A stretch of 64,000 nt of DNA from Stigmatella aurantiaca DW4/3-1 (GCF_000165485.1 NC_014623.1:434001-498000), one strand, 5' to 3'; counted from the stretch's first letter, positions 15,669 to 26,529 are shown. Numbers and translations are program-made. The notes: a model not told the origin generated them from the letters alone.

Positions 15669-17027
15669 ATGGCGAGGCAGCGGCGGCGCTTCGTCGTATC
15701 CTCCCATCGCATGGGTCAGACGAAACGGCGAGCAGAGTCGAGGGGGCTCTTCCTGTGGGTGGGGGCGTGGGTTCTCGTGGCAGGGTGCATCCGGGGGCCT
15801 GTCCCTCCCCCTGCGAGGCCCGCGCTTCTGGCGGGGATCAGCGGCGACTATCCCCCGTTCAGCGACTGGAAGCAGGAGCGCCCCAGCGGCTTCTCCGTGG
15901 CGCTGGTGGAGGCCTTTGCCGCGGATCAAGGGCTCGATCCTTCCTGGGTGCGTTTCCAGTGGTCCGGTTTGGTGACGGATCTCTCGGCTGGGAAGTTTGA
16001 TCTGGCCGACGGCGGCATCACCGTGCGCCCTGAGCGCTCCGTGGCCGGGCGCTACACGGTTCCGGTGCTCCGCAATGGCGCCGTGCTCCTGCTCCGCCGC
16101 CCGGTCTGGGCCCCGCCTGCCCCCCAGGTTTCGCCGCTGACGGTGGAGGCGGCGCTGGCGGAGGTGCGCGCCCTGGATCGGCCGGAGCTGCGCGTGGCCG
16201 TCAACCGGGGCGGTCATCTCGAGCGCGTGGCCCGGAGCCTCTTCCGCCACGCCCAGATCCAGACCATCCCGGACAATGCGGTGCGTGAGACGCTGGCCGC
16301 GGGCGAGGCCGACGCGGCGCTCAGCAACACCGTCGAGGCGCCCCGCTGGGCCGAAGGCCTCGCGGGAATCGAGCTGCTGGGCCCGCTGACCCGGGATGTG
16401 GTGGCGGTCTACGTTCGTCCTGACCGGGAGGAGCTGGCCGCCCAGCTCGATGCGTGGCTGATGGCGCAAGAGGCGAGCGGCGCGCTCGGGACGCTGCGGG
16501 CCCGCTACCTGGGGCCCGGTGCCGGGGAAAGGACCGCCCTCCCCCTGCCGGCGCTCCTGGCGGCCATGGCCGAGCGATTGGCGCTCATGCCGCTGGTCGC
16601 CGCGGCCAAGCAGCGCGCTGGCCAGCCCGTGGAGGACACCTCGCAAGAGGCCCGGGTGCGCGCTTCCTTCCGGGCGGACGTGGCCCAGGCGGCGCGGGCC
16701 GCGGGCGTTGCGCCCCCACCGGATGAGGCGCTCGACGCGTTCTGCCAGGCGCAGATCGACGCCGCCAAGCTCGTGCAGCAGCACACGCCGCCCGCCTCAG
16801 AGGCCCGCGCCTACTCCCTGGAGACGGAACTGCGGCCGGCGGTGGCGCGCATCAGCGCGAAGATGGCCGCGCTCGTGGTGCGCCTGCCTCCGGGGCTGGA
16901 GCAATCCGCCGTGCAGGAGCAAGCGCGGGATTGGCTCGGGGCCAGCGGGCTGGAGGCCCCTGCCGTCGAGCGGCTTGCGCGGACCCTCGCGGCGTTGAGT
17001 CCTCGTCCGGAGGCGGCGCGTCCCTGA
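15669..17027 (+). CDS. Exported PheC-like cyclohexadienyl dehydratase fused to an AroQ-type chorismate mutase
   Basis: A 452-residue lipoprotein (lipobox LVAGC after a long basic leader). Residues about 50-285 match the PheC / solute-binding fold: GISGDYPPFSDW, FDLADGGITVRPERS, VAVNRGGHLERVAR, a DNAVRETLAAGEADAA segment and the TVEAPRWAEG region holding the likely catalytic Glu. Residues about 290-370 match an AroQ-gamma chorismate mutase: MAERLALMPLVAAAKQ, PVEDTSQEARVRA, then AFCQAQIDAAKLVQQ. Together they would convert chorismate via prephenate to phenylpyruvate outside the cytoplasm. An alternative is a solute-binding sensor with a relic mutase. The ATG at 15669 follows GGAGG at short spacing; ATG 15711 is possible. 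Confidence 0.75.
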   Translation: MARQRRRFVVSSHRMGQTKRRAESRGLFLWVGAWVLVAGCIRGPVPPPARPALLAGISGDYPPFSDWKQERPSGFSVALVEAFAADQGLDPSWVRFQWSGLVTDLSAGKFDLADGGITVRPERSVAGRYTVPVLRNGAVLLLRRPVWAPPAPQVSPLTVEAALAEVRALDRPELRVAVNRGGHLERVARSLFRHAQIQTIPDNAVRETLAAGEADAALSNTVEAPRWAEGLAGIELLGPLTRDVVAVYVRPDREELAAQLDAWLMAQEASGALGTLRARYLGPGAGERTALPLPALLAAMAERLALMPLVAAAKQRAGQPVEDTSQEARVRASFRADVAQAARAAGVAPPPDEALDAFCQAQIDAAKLVQQHTPPASEARAYSLETELRPAVARISAKMAALVVRLPPGLEQSAVQEQARDWLGASGLEAPAVERLARTLAALSPRPEAARP

Positions 17028-17052
17028 GCTTCTCCTCGGAGGAAGACGGGGC

Positions 17053-17290
17053 TCAGGTGGCGGAAACCCGGCTCGTGGCCGCGTTCGTGAACTCCTTGCG
17101 GGAGGGCACGCCGAATTTGCGTGCGTACTCTCGACTGAATTGGTTGGGGCTCTCGTAGGCGGCGGTGGAAACCGAGGCAGCGCCCGTCAACAGCCTCCGT
17201 CTTGCCTCGAGTAGGCGGACCAGGTGCCGCAACGTGCGGCCAAACGGCGCTGTCAGCAGGCGGTAGTGGATCTCCTTCAAGATCAGCGGG
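17053..17290 (-). pseudogene. AraC-family regulator remnant with internal deletion
   Basis: The fragment joins the end of an AraC-type sensory domain (LKEIHYRLLTAPFGRTLRHL) directly to the second DNA-binding helix region (RLLEARRRLLTG, then YESPNQFSREYARKFGVPSR). The first helix-turn-helix and its linker, about 60 residues normally lying between, are missing, and the N-terminal domain is gone. It cannot be a working regulator. Confidence 0.75.
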
Positions 17291-17383
17291 CCGGTTGCTT
17301 GTGGATCGCGGCGATGGCGTGGCTTGGAGCGTGGGCGACCCGACCAAAGCCGCTTGAACAGACCCTGGAGGGACGGACATCCC

Positions 17384-18070
17384 TCACAACAGCCGCATGG
17401 TCAGCTCACTGAGTTCGCGGGGCACGCGTGGGTTGATGACATGAGGCGGCAGCGCATGGGGCCCGGGGCGCTGGTGCGTCAGAACCTCGTACAGCATGAC
17501 GCCTAAGCCCTGAAGATCCTGGGACTGTTCCTGTTTCGTGAGCTGGCGGCCATAGGAGACCACCCCACCCAGATCGACCACCACGGGACTGAGAGTCCCG
17601 TTGCGGATCATCACATCATCGCACGTGATTCCGGGATAACCCATCCCCTGGCCATGGAGTTCACTGAAAGCGCCCACGAGCCCGTGGAACACCAAGACGA
17701 TGTCGCGCGCAGTGGGCCCGGGCTTGCGGCACCACTGGACCAAGGACAACCCCGGGATGTGCTCCAGCACGAAAAAGGGCGTGCCCTGCTCATCGTCCGG
17801 CCAGCGGCCATGGGACTCCAGCTTCACGCAGGCTGGAGCTGACAGGCTGCGCAAGCAGGCCAGTTCCTGATCGGCGAGCACGCCGCGCGCTGGGTCTGTG
17901 GGGACCAGCCACTTGAGCACGGAGTGGCGGCCCGCGCGCTCGACCAGGTAGAGCGAACCGTTGCGGCTCTCGCCCAAGGGGCGGAGCACTTTCCAGTCGT
18001 GAATGCGAGTGTCCGCCACGAGCGCGCGCATGGGGAACAGGCGGGGAAAGGCTCGGCGCAGCAGGTTCAT
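17384..18070 (-). CDS. Protein kinase-like protein lacking catalytic residues (pseudokinase), C-terminally short
   Basis: A 228-residue protein with a kinase fold. A degenerate nucleotide loop (LRPLGESRNGSLYLVERAG) and the lysine strand (HSVLKWLVP) are present, and the hinge (FFVLEHIPGLSLVQW) is good. But the HRD loop is replaced by GYPGITCDDVMIRNG and the DFG by VDLGGVV. Phosphotransfer is therefore unlikely and a scaffold or sensor role is possible. The C-lobe stops after VPRELSELTMRLL, earlier than usual, just before the AraC remnant, so the end was probably lost in the same rearrangement. The ATG at 18070 is preceded by GGAG. Myxobacteria carry many such kinase-like proteins. Confidence 0.6.
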   Translation of the reverse strand: MNLLRRAFPRLFPMRALVADTRIHDWKVLRPLGESRNGSLYLVERAGRHSVLKWLVPTDPARGVLADQELACLRSLSAPACVKLESHGRWPDDEQGTPFFVLEHIPGLSLVQWCRKPGPTARDIVLVFHGLVGAFSELHGQGMGYPGITCDDVMIRNGTLSPVVVDLGGVVSYGRQLTKQEQSQDLQGLGVMLYEVLTHQRPGPHALPPHVINPRVPRELSELTMRLL

Positions 18071-18643
18071 GGGTTCACGCTCCGACGTCACAGGTAAGAT
18101 GCGTTCGATGTGACGTCCTGAGTCTACCGCGAAGTCCACCGGGCTTTTCAAGGGGAAGGTGCCTGGCCCCGCCGCCAGCGGCAGCTTTTTCGGAACAACA
18201 TGGGGGGCCACAACCCGAGGCCTACCGCCATCAGGTCGTCAGACTTCCTCATCTGGCAAGAGCGTGCGGAGCAACTCGTCGTCGGGACCGAGTGGGCGCC
18301 AACCGGGTGGCGGTGGCGTGGCGCGAAGCCCACGCCGAGCGTGGCGGGATGGAGCGACATCGATAGCAGGGTGATCATCTCGACGGCCTGCGCCGCCGCC
18401 ATGCGCTGACCGGCGCGCTTGCTGGCCACGCGCGCTCCTGCTCCTGCCCCGGTATTGTGGCGCTCTCGCCCTTTGTGTGGCGGCCCGCCAGGAGCCTTCG
18501 CTTCGCCCCTACCGACGGGTAAGGCACGAACCTGCCCGACAAGTAGACAGGTTCCGCGAGGCTGCGACTTGCACGACGCCCTTGTGAGTTCCTCAGAACG
18601 CGCTCCACGCGAAGTGCGGGAGAACCGCAAAACCGGGGCAGGC
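18071..18643 (-). other. Intergenic stretch without a recognisable gene
   Basis: About 570 bases. Translations in all frames are low-information. No RNA gene, repeat or insertion sequence end is seen. It may be decayed coding DNA, given the remnants on both sides. Confidence 0.5.
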
Positions 18644-19065
18644 TCAAGCTGCCGCTTGCCTCAAGCGCTTATCGCCCTCAAGGGAACCGCTGCGATACCC
18701 CGCGTTTTCCAGACACGAAAGGATCCGCCTGAGAAGCATCTGCCATTCCTGAAGGAAGCCTCTCTTGTCAATAAGGACCCGCTCTCGTCCTGTTAGATCC
18801 TTTGCTCCGGGCTCGCCCCTCGCACGCGCGACGATCTCCATCTCATTTCCATTCCACTGCAGCGTCCAATGATAAGGGAACCCTGATGAGGGCCAATCCA
18901 GCGCGTATGTGCCTGCCTCCGAGGATTGACCTCCAGGACCATCGTCACGATATCGTCGAGCATGATGCTCAGATCATATTTGTAGCCAAGCCGGAACTTC
19001 AGATCACTCCATTCAAGGAAAGCCTGGTCTTCAATGGAGCAGATCGTTTGAAGAGCCTCATTCAT
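18644..19065 (-). pseudogene. Small protein gene broken by one frameshift
   Basis: Reading from the ATG at 19065: MNEALQTICSIEDQAFLEW, then YDLSIMLDDIVTMVLEVN and HTRWIG. After that the meaningful frame shifts by one near 18888-18890 and continues FPYHWTLQWNGNEMEIVAR, then VLIDKRGFLQEWQMLLRRIL. The restored protein is about 140 residues, soluble and mildly acidic, resembling small immunity-type proteins in composition; no family is recognised. Base composition is lower in GC than its neighbours, which hints at transfer. Confidence 0.5.
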
Positions 19066-19318
19066 CGTCGTGTCCGAAGGGTCGCGAACTGTGGGGCATA
19101 CTGTGGGGCATGCGGGATTCCCCACTCTCAGTGCAAACATTCCTGCTCTCCTCCTACACGCCTTGGCTTCCGCGGTTCCCTGCGTCCATTCAACCCCAAG
19201 TTTTTTCCCTCCAAGATAGCTTTTCTCAGGCTTCAACTAGGAGCTCTCTTCTTGCTGTTGGCTGGGCCAGGCCTTAGATCGGTCGATGCGCGGTTGTCCC
19301 ACAGGCAGGTTTCCTCGC

Positions 19319-20506
19319 ATGAGCGACACAGCCAACCCGGCCGAAAGTGCTGAGGCTGGGAGAGGCCGTCTGCAAGAGCTAGCGCTGCTCTTCTTACGCC
19401 TGGGGACAACCGCCTTCGGTGGACCGGCAGCCCACATCGCCATGATGGAGGACGAGGTTGTTCGTCGCCGGGGTTGGCTCACGCATGACGAATTCCTCGA
19501 TCTGCTAGGCGCTACGCACTTGATCCCGGGGCCTAACTCGACGGAGATGGCCATCCACATCGGCCACCGAAGAGCGGGCTGGCCTGGACTGCTCGTAGCG
19601 GGGAGCTGCTTCATCCTGCCGGCGGCGTTCATCGTGGGCGCTATCGCATGGGGCTACGTCCGGTTCGGCTCGCTGCCACAGATGGGGGCACTGCTCTATG
19701 GCGTGAAGCCCGCGATCATCGTCGTGGTCCTCCAGGCGCTCTGGGGCCTCGCGCGCAGCGCGGTGAAGACAAGCGGACTCGCCGGGGTAGGGATGGCCTG
19801 TATCGCGCTCAGCGCCTGGGGGGTCAACGAACTGCTGATCCTGCTGTTGGCGGGCGTGGCCGTGGCAGTGGCACAGGGGGTGTGGCACCGGACCCAGGGA
19901 GCGCCCCGGTCCGCATCGTTCCCAGGTCTTGTTCTGGGGGGAGCACTCCCCCCCTTGGGAGCCGCCGCCGCTGCCGCGACCTTCAGCCTGCAGGGCCTCT
20001 TCTTCTTCTTCCTCAAGGTGGGTTCCGTCCTCTTCGGCAGCGGCTATGTGCTGCTGGCCTTCCTGCGCGCTGACCTCGTGGAGCGTTGGGGTTGGCTGAC
20101 AGAGGGGCAACTGCTCGATGCCGTCGCCGTGGGACAGGTGACGCCGGGCCCTGTCTTCACGACGGCCACCTTCATCGGCTACGTACTGGGGGGCCCCATG
20201 GGCGCGCTGGTGGCAACCGTGGGGATCTTCCTGCCCGCGTTCTTTTTCGTGGCGGTGAGTGGCCCGCTGGTGCCGCGCCTCCGCCACTCGCAGATGGCCA
20301 GCGCTGTTCTCGACGGTGTGAACGTGGCCTCTTTGGCGCTGATGGCGGTGGTGACGTGGCAACTGGGCCGCGCAGCCCTCCTGGACGTGCTGACAGTGGG
20401 GGTGGCGGTCGTGAGTGCCCTGCTCCTCATTCGCTACCGCATCAACTCCACATGGCTCGTCTTGGGCGGGGCGATGGTGGGCTTGCTGAGCGCTGCCGTG
20501 AGGTAG
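19319..20506 (+). CDS. chrA: Chromate transporter, two-domain (ChrA)
   Basis: A 395-residue inner-membrane CHR-family transporter of the long, duplicated type. Each half carries the family signature: FLRLGTTAFGGPAAHIAMME and LLGATHLIPGPNSTEMAIHI in the N-half; FLKVGSVLFGSGYVLLAFL and DAVAVGQVTPGPVFTTATFI in the C-half. About ten to twelve membrane segments are apparent. Long CHR proteins export chromate by membrane-potential-driven efflux. The ATG at 19319 (MSDTANP) was chosen because earlier codons do not fit the family. It is a single gene with no adjacent chrB-type regulator. Confidence 0.92.
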   Translation: MSDTANPAESAEAGRGRLQELALLFLRLGTTAFGGPAAHIAMMEDEVVRRRGWLTHDEFLDLLGATHLIPGPNSTEMAIHIGHRRAGWPGLLVAGSCFILPAAFIVGAIAWGYVRFGSLPQMGALLYGVKPAIIVVVLQALWGLARSAVKTSGLAGVGMACIALSAWGVNELLILLLAGVAVAVAQGVWHRTQGAPRSASFPGLVLGGALPPLGAAAAAATFSLQGLFFFFLKVGSVLFGSGYVLLAFLRADLVERWGWLTEGQLLDAVAVGQVTPGPVFTTATFIGYVLGGPMGALVATVGIFLPAFFFVAVSGPLVPRLRHSQMASAVLDGVNVASLALMAVVTWQLGRAALLDVLTVGVAVVSALLLIRYRINSTWLVLGGAMVGLLSAAVR

Positions 20507-20563
20507 CTCCGCTTCTGTCGAATGTGTCCGGGCGGACGGTGCGTCGAGGTTCTTGGCGACGGT

Positions 20564-20851
20564 TCAGTAGAACGCGCAGGAAGCGAGCCGGAACTGCGCC
20601 TGGACCAAGGTCGGCTCTCCCTCGGGCTCGCTGAAGGCGACACGCGTCCCCTCATCCTGGGCGGGGGGAAAGGCAACCAGTGTCCGATCCAGGCGGAAGA
20701 CGGCGAGGATGCGATTGGCCACTCGCGCCTTCGCGAAGGCACGAAGCCCCGAGTCGTACGCTCGCGGCCCCGGGCAGCAACCCGACAAGCCGATCACCTG
20801 GACGAGCACTGCGATCTCGGCAGCACCGGCGGGAGTACCCCTGCGTTTCAT
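20564..20851 (-). CDS. Small hypothetical lipoprotein
   Basis: A 95-residue product with a hydrophobic leader (IAVLVQVIGLSGCC) that could end in a lipobox. The mature part (GLRAFAKARVANRILAVFRL, then VAFPPAQDEGTRVAFSEPEG) is unrecognised. It is convergent with chrA, 57 bases away, and divergent from the RCC1 remnant. It may be real or another decayed piece; codon use is acceptable. Confidence 0.4.
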   Translation of the reverse strand: MKRRGTPAGAAEIAVLVQVIGLSGCCPGPRAYDSGLRAFAKARVANRILAVFRLDRTLVAFPPAQDEGTRVAFSEPEGEPTLVQAQFRLASCAFY

Positions 20852-20958
20852 GGCTTGGTCCCGTGGAAGGATCGGCGCCTCGGAGGATAGATCTCGGTCA
20901 TGCCCCTGTCCGATCATCTTGCCGGAGCTGCCCCCTGCGTGCTGGAAGGCGTGGGGCG

Positions 20959-21995
20959 ATGCGGGCCATGCGTGCCACCGTCGAGAGGATTTCCGTGCTG
21001 AGCGCATCCTTGAGCTGGCTGCTGGTGTCCCTGAACATGCTGGTGGCCAGCCCCGCGGCGGCGGATGCTGTGGACCCTTCTGGAGACACCTCAACAGGTG
21101 GAGTTCTGGATGGAGCTCGTGGGCGGCTCCGGCGTGCCTCGCATGCGAAGTGGTCACCTGAAGCACCGCTTGGGGCTGCCCCCCCAGGAAAACCAGCACG
21201 GGCAGGGCGCTGCGTGTCTCAGATCGCCGCAGGGGGCAGCGCGGCCTGTGCGCGACGGCAACCCTGGTGCTGGGGCTCCAATCCGCCTGGCGCTCACGGC
21301 ACCGCGCAAGATCCCCAGGACACGGAGGGCCTTCCGCCGCTGCCGCTGTCGCTGCTGGCTGGCAACGCCATCGAGTTGAGCATGGAGCACAACATCGCGT
21401 GCGTGAGGACCTCCCGGGGCGCGGGGGACTGCGCGGGGGGGACGCTGGATGCCTCCGATGCGGCCTACGGGGAGCAGGGCGGACATCCCGTGCGCATTCA
21501 GCGCCTGGAGGGAGCCACGGAACTGTATGGAACGCAGTGCGCGCGGGTGACCGATGGCGTGCTGGAGTCTGCTCGGCCCTCCGCCACCCATCGACGGCCT
21601 CGTCGCTACCCGATGGGAGGAGTCCGGTCCGGGGATGGCCCAGGTGGCCACGGGGGCGGTTTCGCCTGCGCGCTTCGGCGGGATGGAACGCTGTGGTGCG
21701 TGTGGTGGCGGGTTACCAGAAGACGTGTGCCTGGAAGAAGGATGGCTCGCTCTGGTGCTTCGGAGACTTGCTGACGGACGTGCCTTCCCAACCCCGAGCG
21801 CTCTCGTCTCCCCTGCGTGTATCGGAACTGAAGGGCCAGGCCGTGGCCCTGGCCGCCGGAGACTCCTTCACCTGCGCCCTTACCCTCAAAGGCTCCGTCT
21901 GGTGCTGGGGCAACGGAACCGAGGGACAGCTCGGCACGGGGCGCAAGCGCTCCAGCGCGAGTCCCGTGCGCGTCCGGTTGCCCTGCCCAGGCTGA
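20959..21995 (+). pseudogene. RCC1-repeat protein gene, frameshifted
   Basis: A signal peptide (LSWLLVSLNMLVASPAAA) and RCC1-type blades are visible: QIAAGGSAACA then WCWGSNP; FACALRRDGTLWC; VVAGYQKTCAWKKDGSLWCF; VALAAGDSFTCALTLKGSVW. The frame changes at about 21690, between the second and third of these. Earlier segments also read poorly (after TQCARVTDGVLE the expected CWG is lost). The propeller therefore cannot form as encoded. Intact relatives are secreted beta-propeller proteins common in myxobacteria. Confidence 0.65.
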
Positions 21996-22440
21996 GCACG
22001 GCGAGAGAGATCAGACAGATAAAGGCCTGGCCGTGATGACAGCCCATTGGCGCGGGCTCTTCTTGACAAAGGGGTTCCCTCCGCCGCCCTCGGAGCTGTT
22101 TGCCGCAGCGCGTTGGATCCCGGACCCAGTGGAATGGGCGCTGCTGCACTGGGCGCCGACGCTGCTGGGAGTCGGCCCTGTATCCAGTGGACGACACACT
22201 GGCGCGCACGCGAGGCCTGGAGGAGGATCAGGGAGGGACGCGGTCTGCCCGGTACGTGGAGCGGGACGGAAGCCCCGCACTTGGGGTGCGGGGGCGCTGC
22301 TTGTTCCGGGAGCTGAAAAGATTTAGCCCCGGCTCGAAGGTGGTGGCTCCCGGGGATGGGATTTGATGGAGTCACGCCCCTCTCACCGCTCGGCCTGCAT
22401 CTCGCGCGTGCCGCGGCGGCTTACCCCTCGGAGTCACTCC
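21996..22440 (+). other. Intergenic stretch before the ABC transporter genes
   Basis: About 445 bases with no supported gene. One frame (near 22090-22170) reads ELFAAARWIPDPVEWALLHW, which could be a scrap of coding sequence, but it has no start, family or continuation. The promoter of the transporter operon should lie in the last 150 bases; no clear element is seen. Confidence 0.4.
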
Positions 22441-23769
<1,329 letters not shown>

Positions 23770-23831
23770 CGCGTCCCCGCCCCTTCTCCCTGTAGCCTCC
23801 TCCTTCCGCGTTTCTCCCTGGAGTCACCGAG

Positions 23832-24713
23832 ATGAGCGAAGTCACTCGCGAATCCCGACGCGCCGGACGCCTCACGACCGCACCCGCCATCCTCCTGCTG
23901 TTCGTGTGGATGATCGTCCCGCTGGCCATGACGGTGTACTTCTCGACGCAGAACTACGTTCTGCTCGATCCGGAGAACCGGAGCTTCGCGGGCCTGGAGA
24001 ACTTCACCTACTTCCTGTCGTCCGCCAGTTTCCTCAACAGCCTGCTCATCACGCTCAAGCTGGTGGGCAGCGTGCTCCTCATCACCGTGGTGCTCGGTGT
24101 GCTCATCAGCGTGCTGGTGGACGCGAAGTTCCCGGGCCAGGGCGTGGTGCGCATGCTGCTCATCTCGCCCTTCTTCATCATGCCCACGGTGAGCGCGCTG
24201 ATCTGGAAGAACCTGCTCATGAACCCGGTGTCCGGCCTGTTCGCGTGGCTGTTCCAGTGGGTGGGCCTCACCCCCATCAACTGGTTCTCCGACTGGCCGC
24301 TGCTCTCCGTGATCATCATCGTCGCCTGGGAGTGGCTGCCCTTCGCCATCCTCATCTTCGTGACGTCCCTGCAGTCCATGGATCAGGAGCAGAAGGAAGC
24401 CGCGCAGATGGACGGCGCCACGCCGCTGTCCATCTTCCGCTACCTCACGCTGCCGCACCTGGCGCGGCCCATCGCCGTGGTGGTGATGGTGCAGACCATC
24501 TTCCTGCTCAACATCTTCGCGGAGATCTTCACCACCACCAACGGAGGCCCGGGGGATGCGACCACCAACATGCCCTACCTCGTCTTCACGCATGCCCTGC
24601 TCGAGTTCGACGTGGGCACGGCGTCCGCGGGCGGCCTGGTGGCCGTGGTGTTCGCCAACGTGGTCGCCGCCCTGCTGCTGCGTGTGTTTGGCAAATCCCT
24701 CACCGAGGCCTGA
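23832..24713 (+). CDS. Sugar ABC transporter permease (MalF-type)
   Basis: A 293-residue inner-membrane permease with six predicted helices: LLLFVWMIVPLAMTVYFSTQ at the start, then the conserved coupling loop EAAQMDGATPLSIFRYLTLP (EAA motif) that contacts the ATPase. It pairs with the binding protein upstream. Importers of this class need a second permease and an ATPase, which are normally next in the operon. Here the operon stops: a hairpin at 24721 and a convergent hydrolase follow. The partners are either elsewhere or lost. Confidence 0.9.
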   Translation: MSEVTRESRRAGRLTTAPAILLLFVWMIVPLAMTVYFSTQNYVLLDPENRSFAGLENFTYFLSSASFLNSLLITLKLVGSVLLITVVLGVLISVLVDAKFPGQGVVRMLLISPFFIMPTVSALIWKNLLMNPVSGLFAWLFQWVGLTPINWFSDWPLLSVIIIVAWEWLPFAILIFVTSLQSMDQEQKEAAQMDGATPLSIFRYLTLPHLARPIAVVVMVQTIFLLNIFAEIFTTTNGGPGDATTNMPYLVFTHALLEFDVGTASAGGLVAVVFANVVAALLLRVFGKSLTEA

Positions 24714-24720
24714 GAGACGA

Positions 24721-24758
24721 TGCCGGTAGGCCGGAATGGGCATGGCCGCCTACCGGCA
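24721..24758. terminator. Hairpin between convergent genes
   Basis: TGCCGGTAGG (24721-24730) and CCTACCGGCA (24749-24758) are a perfect 10-bp inverted repeat with an 18-base loop. It sits 7 bases after the permease stop and before the convergent hydrolase. There is no clear T-run; probably a bidirectional terminator. Confidence 0.65.
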
Positions 24759-24790
24759 CAGGCTCAGGGTCTCGGGTAGGGCGACGCGTC

Positions 24791-26362
24791 TCACCTCAGG
24801 GGCAGAGACACGCGGGCCGGACTGCTCGACGGCGAGGAGAACTTCACCGAGGAGAAGGCGGGCGCCTTGTCCGCGTAGAGCGGATCGACGGTGTCGATGA
24901 CGAGCGAGAGGCGATGGCCGCTGGGAATGTCATAGGCCGTCGCCGGGAAGTCCACGTCCACGGCATAGGTGCGGCCGGCAACGGCGTCCCGGAGCGTGGC
25001 CGCAACGTGCGTGATGAGGCTCCCCGTTCCTGCCAGGTCCGTGTCGTAGAGGTAGGCGATGAGCGTCGTCTGCCCGGAACTGTCCGGCGTGACGGTCAGG
25101 CGCAGGTGCGGGGCCCCGCGCACACGTCGCGGGCTCGTCGACCTGTCTGACTGCCAGACAGCCGCATTCAACCGGCTCACCCACGGAATCCACACCGTGG
25201 GCGGCTCACCCGTGATGGCCTCCACGCCATTCGTCAGCAGCACCGCGCCCCCGTTGGCGACGGTGTCAACGCCCGCGGCAATCGTCTGGCTCCAGCCTGT
25301 CTGTGAGCCCGTTACGAGGTCTCCCTCGTTGCTCCACCAGTGCACCTCGCTCAGGTGGTAGTGCGCGGTGCTCGTCGAGACGGCGCTCCACGAGGGGTAC
25401 GACTCATAGGAGCCCTGACCCCGGAGTTGGAGCTGAACCGGATTCTCCGAGGCAATGCCCGTGTCCACGCCACGCAGGTACTGGTCGAACCAGCGGCGCG
25501 TGCTCGTCCAGGCGTCATTGGGCAGGCCCAGGATGCCGGTCAGCTCGGCGATGGCATGGTCCCCCGGGCGGAGCTCGAGCCGCTTCGGCCCCGTCAGCTT
25601 GCCGAAGAAGTAGGAGAGCTGATTCGGCCCGAAGAAGGTATCGCCATAAGCGTTGGCCATCAGGATGGCGGGGCGGTTCGTGTTGATGCGATTCAGGTAC
25701 GTCGCGGCGCTGCGCACCTGAGCGTAGGCGATGACGCTGTCCAGGTTCTGGCCGGCGAAGAAGTTCGACAGGGCCTGCTGCAATTCCGCCGAGGGCTGCC
25801 CGGTCAATTCCGCCGAGAGCCACAGCAGTCCGGCGCTCTGCAGATGGCGCGTCTGGTTCGAGAACAACGAGTACGTCAGATCCGTCCAGCCGCTCAACGC
25901 GGCCACGGCGCGGATCCGCGAGTCAAAGGCCGCGCCGATCAACGAGATGCCCGCCCCATAGGAGACGCCCGCCGCCCCGATGCGCGCCGGATTCGTGGGA
26001 GTCTGGGCAATCGTCCAGCTGATGACTTCGCTCAGATCACCGATGTCCTTGGGGCCCGCCGTGTCGATGGTTCCCCCCGATCCCCAGAAGCCGCGCGGGG
26101 TGTACGAGACCACGACGTAACCCGCCTCGGCGAACTGCTGCGCCTGGGCGACGTACTCGACGCTGGGCAGCGCCCAACTGGTGATGAAAATAATGGCAGG
26201 ATGCGACCCCGGCGTATCGGGCGTGAAGACGTTGCCCTTCAGCACCACTCCATCACGTGTGGTGAAGTTGACGGCCTGAAAGGATGGCGCTGCGGACGCA
26301 GGACCGGCGATCATGCACAGCGACACAACCACGGACACTGCGATTGCACGTAACCAAGACAA
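24791..26362 (-). CDS. Secreted CocE/NonD (S15-type) alpha/beta hydrolase
   Basis: A 523-residue secreted hydrolase. The signal peptide IAVSVVVSLCMIAGPASA is cleaved near residue 25. The N-half is an alpha/beta-hydrolase: GVVLKGNVFTPDTPG, then YTPRGFWGSGG, the nucleophile elbow GVSYGAG and later NAYGDTFF and PGDHAIAEL, which supply the Asp and His. The C-half is the jelly-roll domain of X-Pro dipeptidyl peptidase/CocE proteins (LRLTVTPDS, IPSGHRLSLVIDT). Activity on an acyl ester or peptide is expected; the substrate is unknown. The start is the TTG at 26362, set by GGAGG six bases before it. Confidence 0.85.
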   Translation of the reverse strand: MSWLRAIAVSVVVSLCMIAGPASAAPSFQAVNFTTRDGVVLKGNVFTPDTPGSHPAIIFITSWALPSVEYVAQAQQFAEAGYVVVSYTPRGFWGSGGTIDTAGPKDIGDLSEVISWTIAQTPTNPARIGAAGVSYGAGISLIGAAFDSRIRAVAALSGWTDLTYSLFSNQTRHLQSAGLLWLSAELTGQPSAELQQALSNFFAGQNLDSVIAYAQVRSAATYLNRINTNRPAILMANAYGDTFFGPNQLSYFFGKLTGPKRLELRPGDHAIAELTGILGLPNDAWTSTRRWFDQYLRGVDTGIASENPVQLQLRGQGSYESYPSWSAVSTSTAHYHLSEVHWWSNEGDLVTGSQTGWSQTIAAGVDTVANGGAVLLTNGVEAITGEPPTVWIPWVSRLNAAVWQSDRSTSPRRVRGAPHLRLTVTPDSSGQTTLIAYLYDTDLAGTGSLITHVAATLRDAVAGRTYAVDVDFPATAYDIPSGHRLSLVIDTVDPLYADKAPAFSSVKFSSPSSSPARVSLPLR

Positions 26363-26529
26363 AGTGCACCTCCAGCAAAGGGGGATGGGGTCCTACGTTA
26401 AAGCCTGCTCCGAAATAACACTTTGCGTCAAAGCCGTGGACCGTCAAACCGCAACGCGCCCTTGACCCGCAGGTCGAACTTCGTCGAGGTCTCGCTCGAA
26501 ATGCAAACGGCCCGGTCCAGGGAGAGGAC

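Noticed and set aside
18071-18643. Transposase remnant
   Set aside because: No DDE-type motif or inverted terminal repeats could be found; translations are uninformative.
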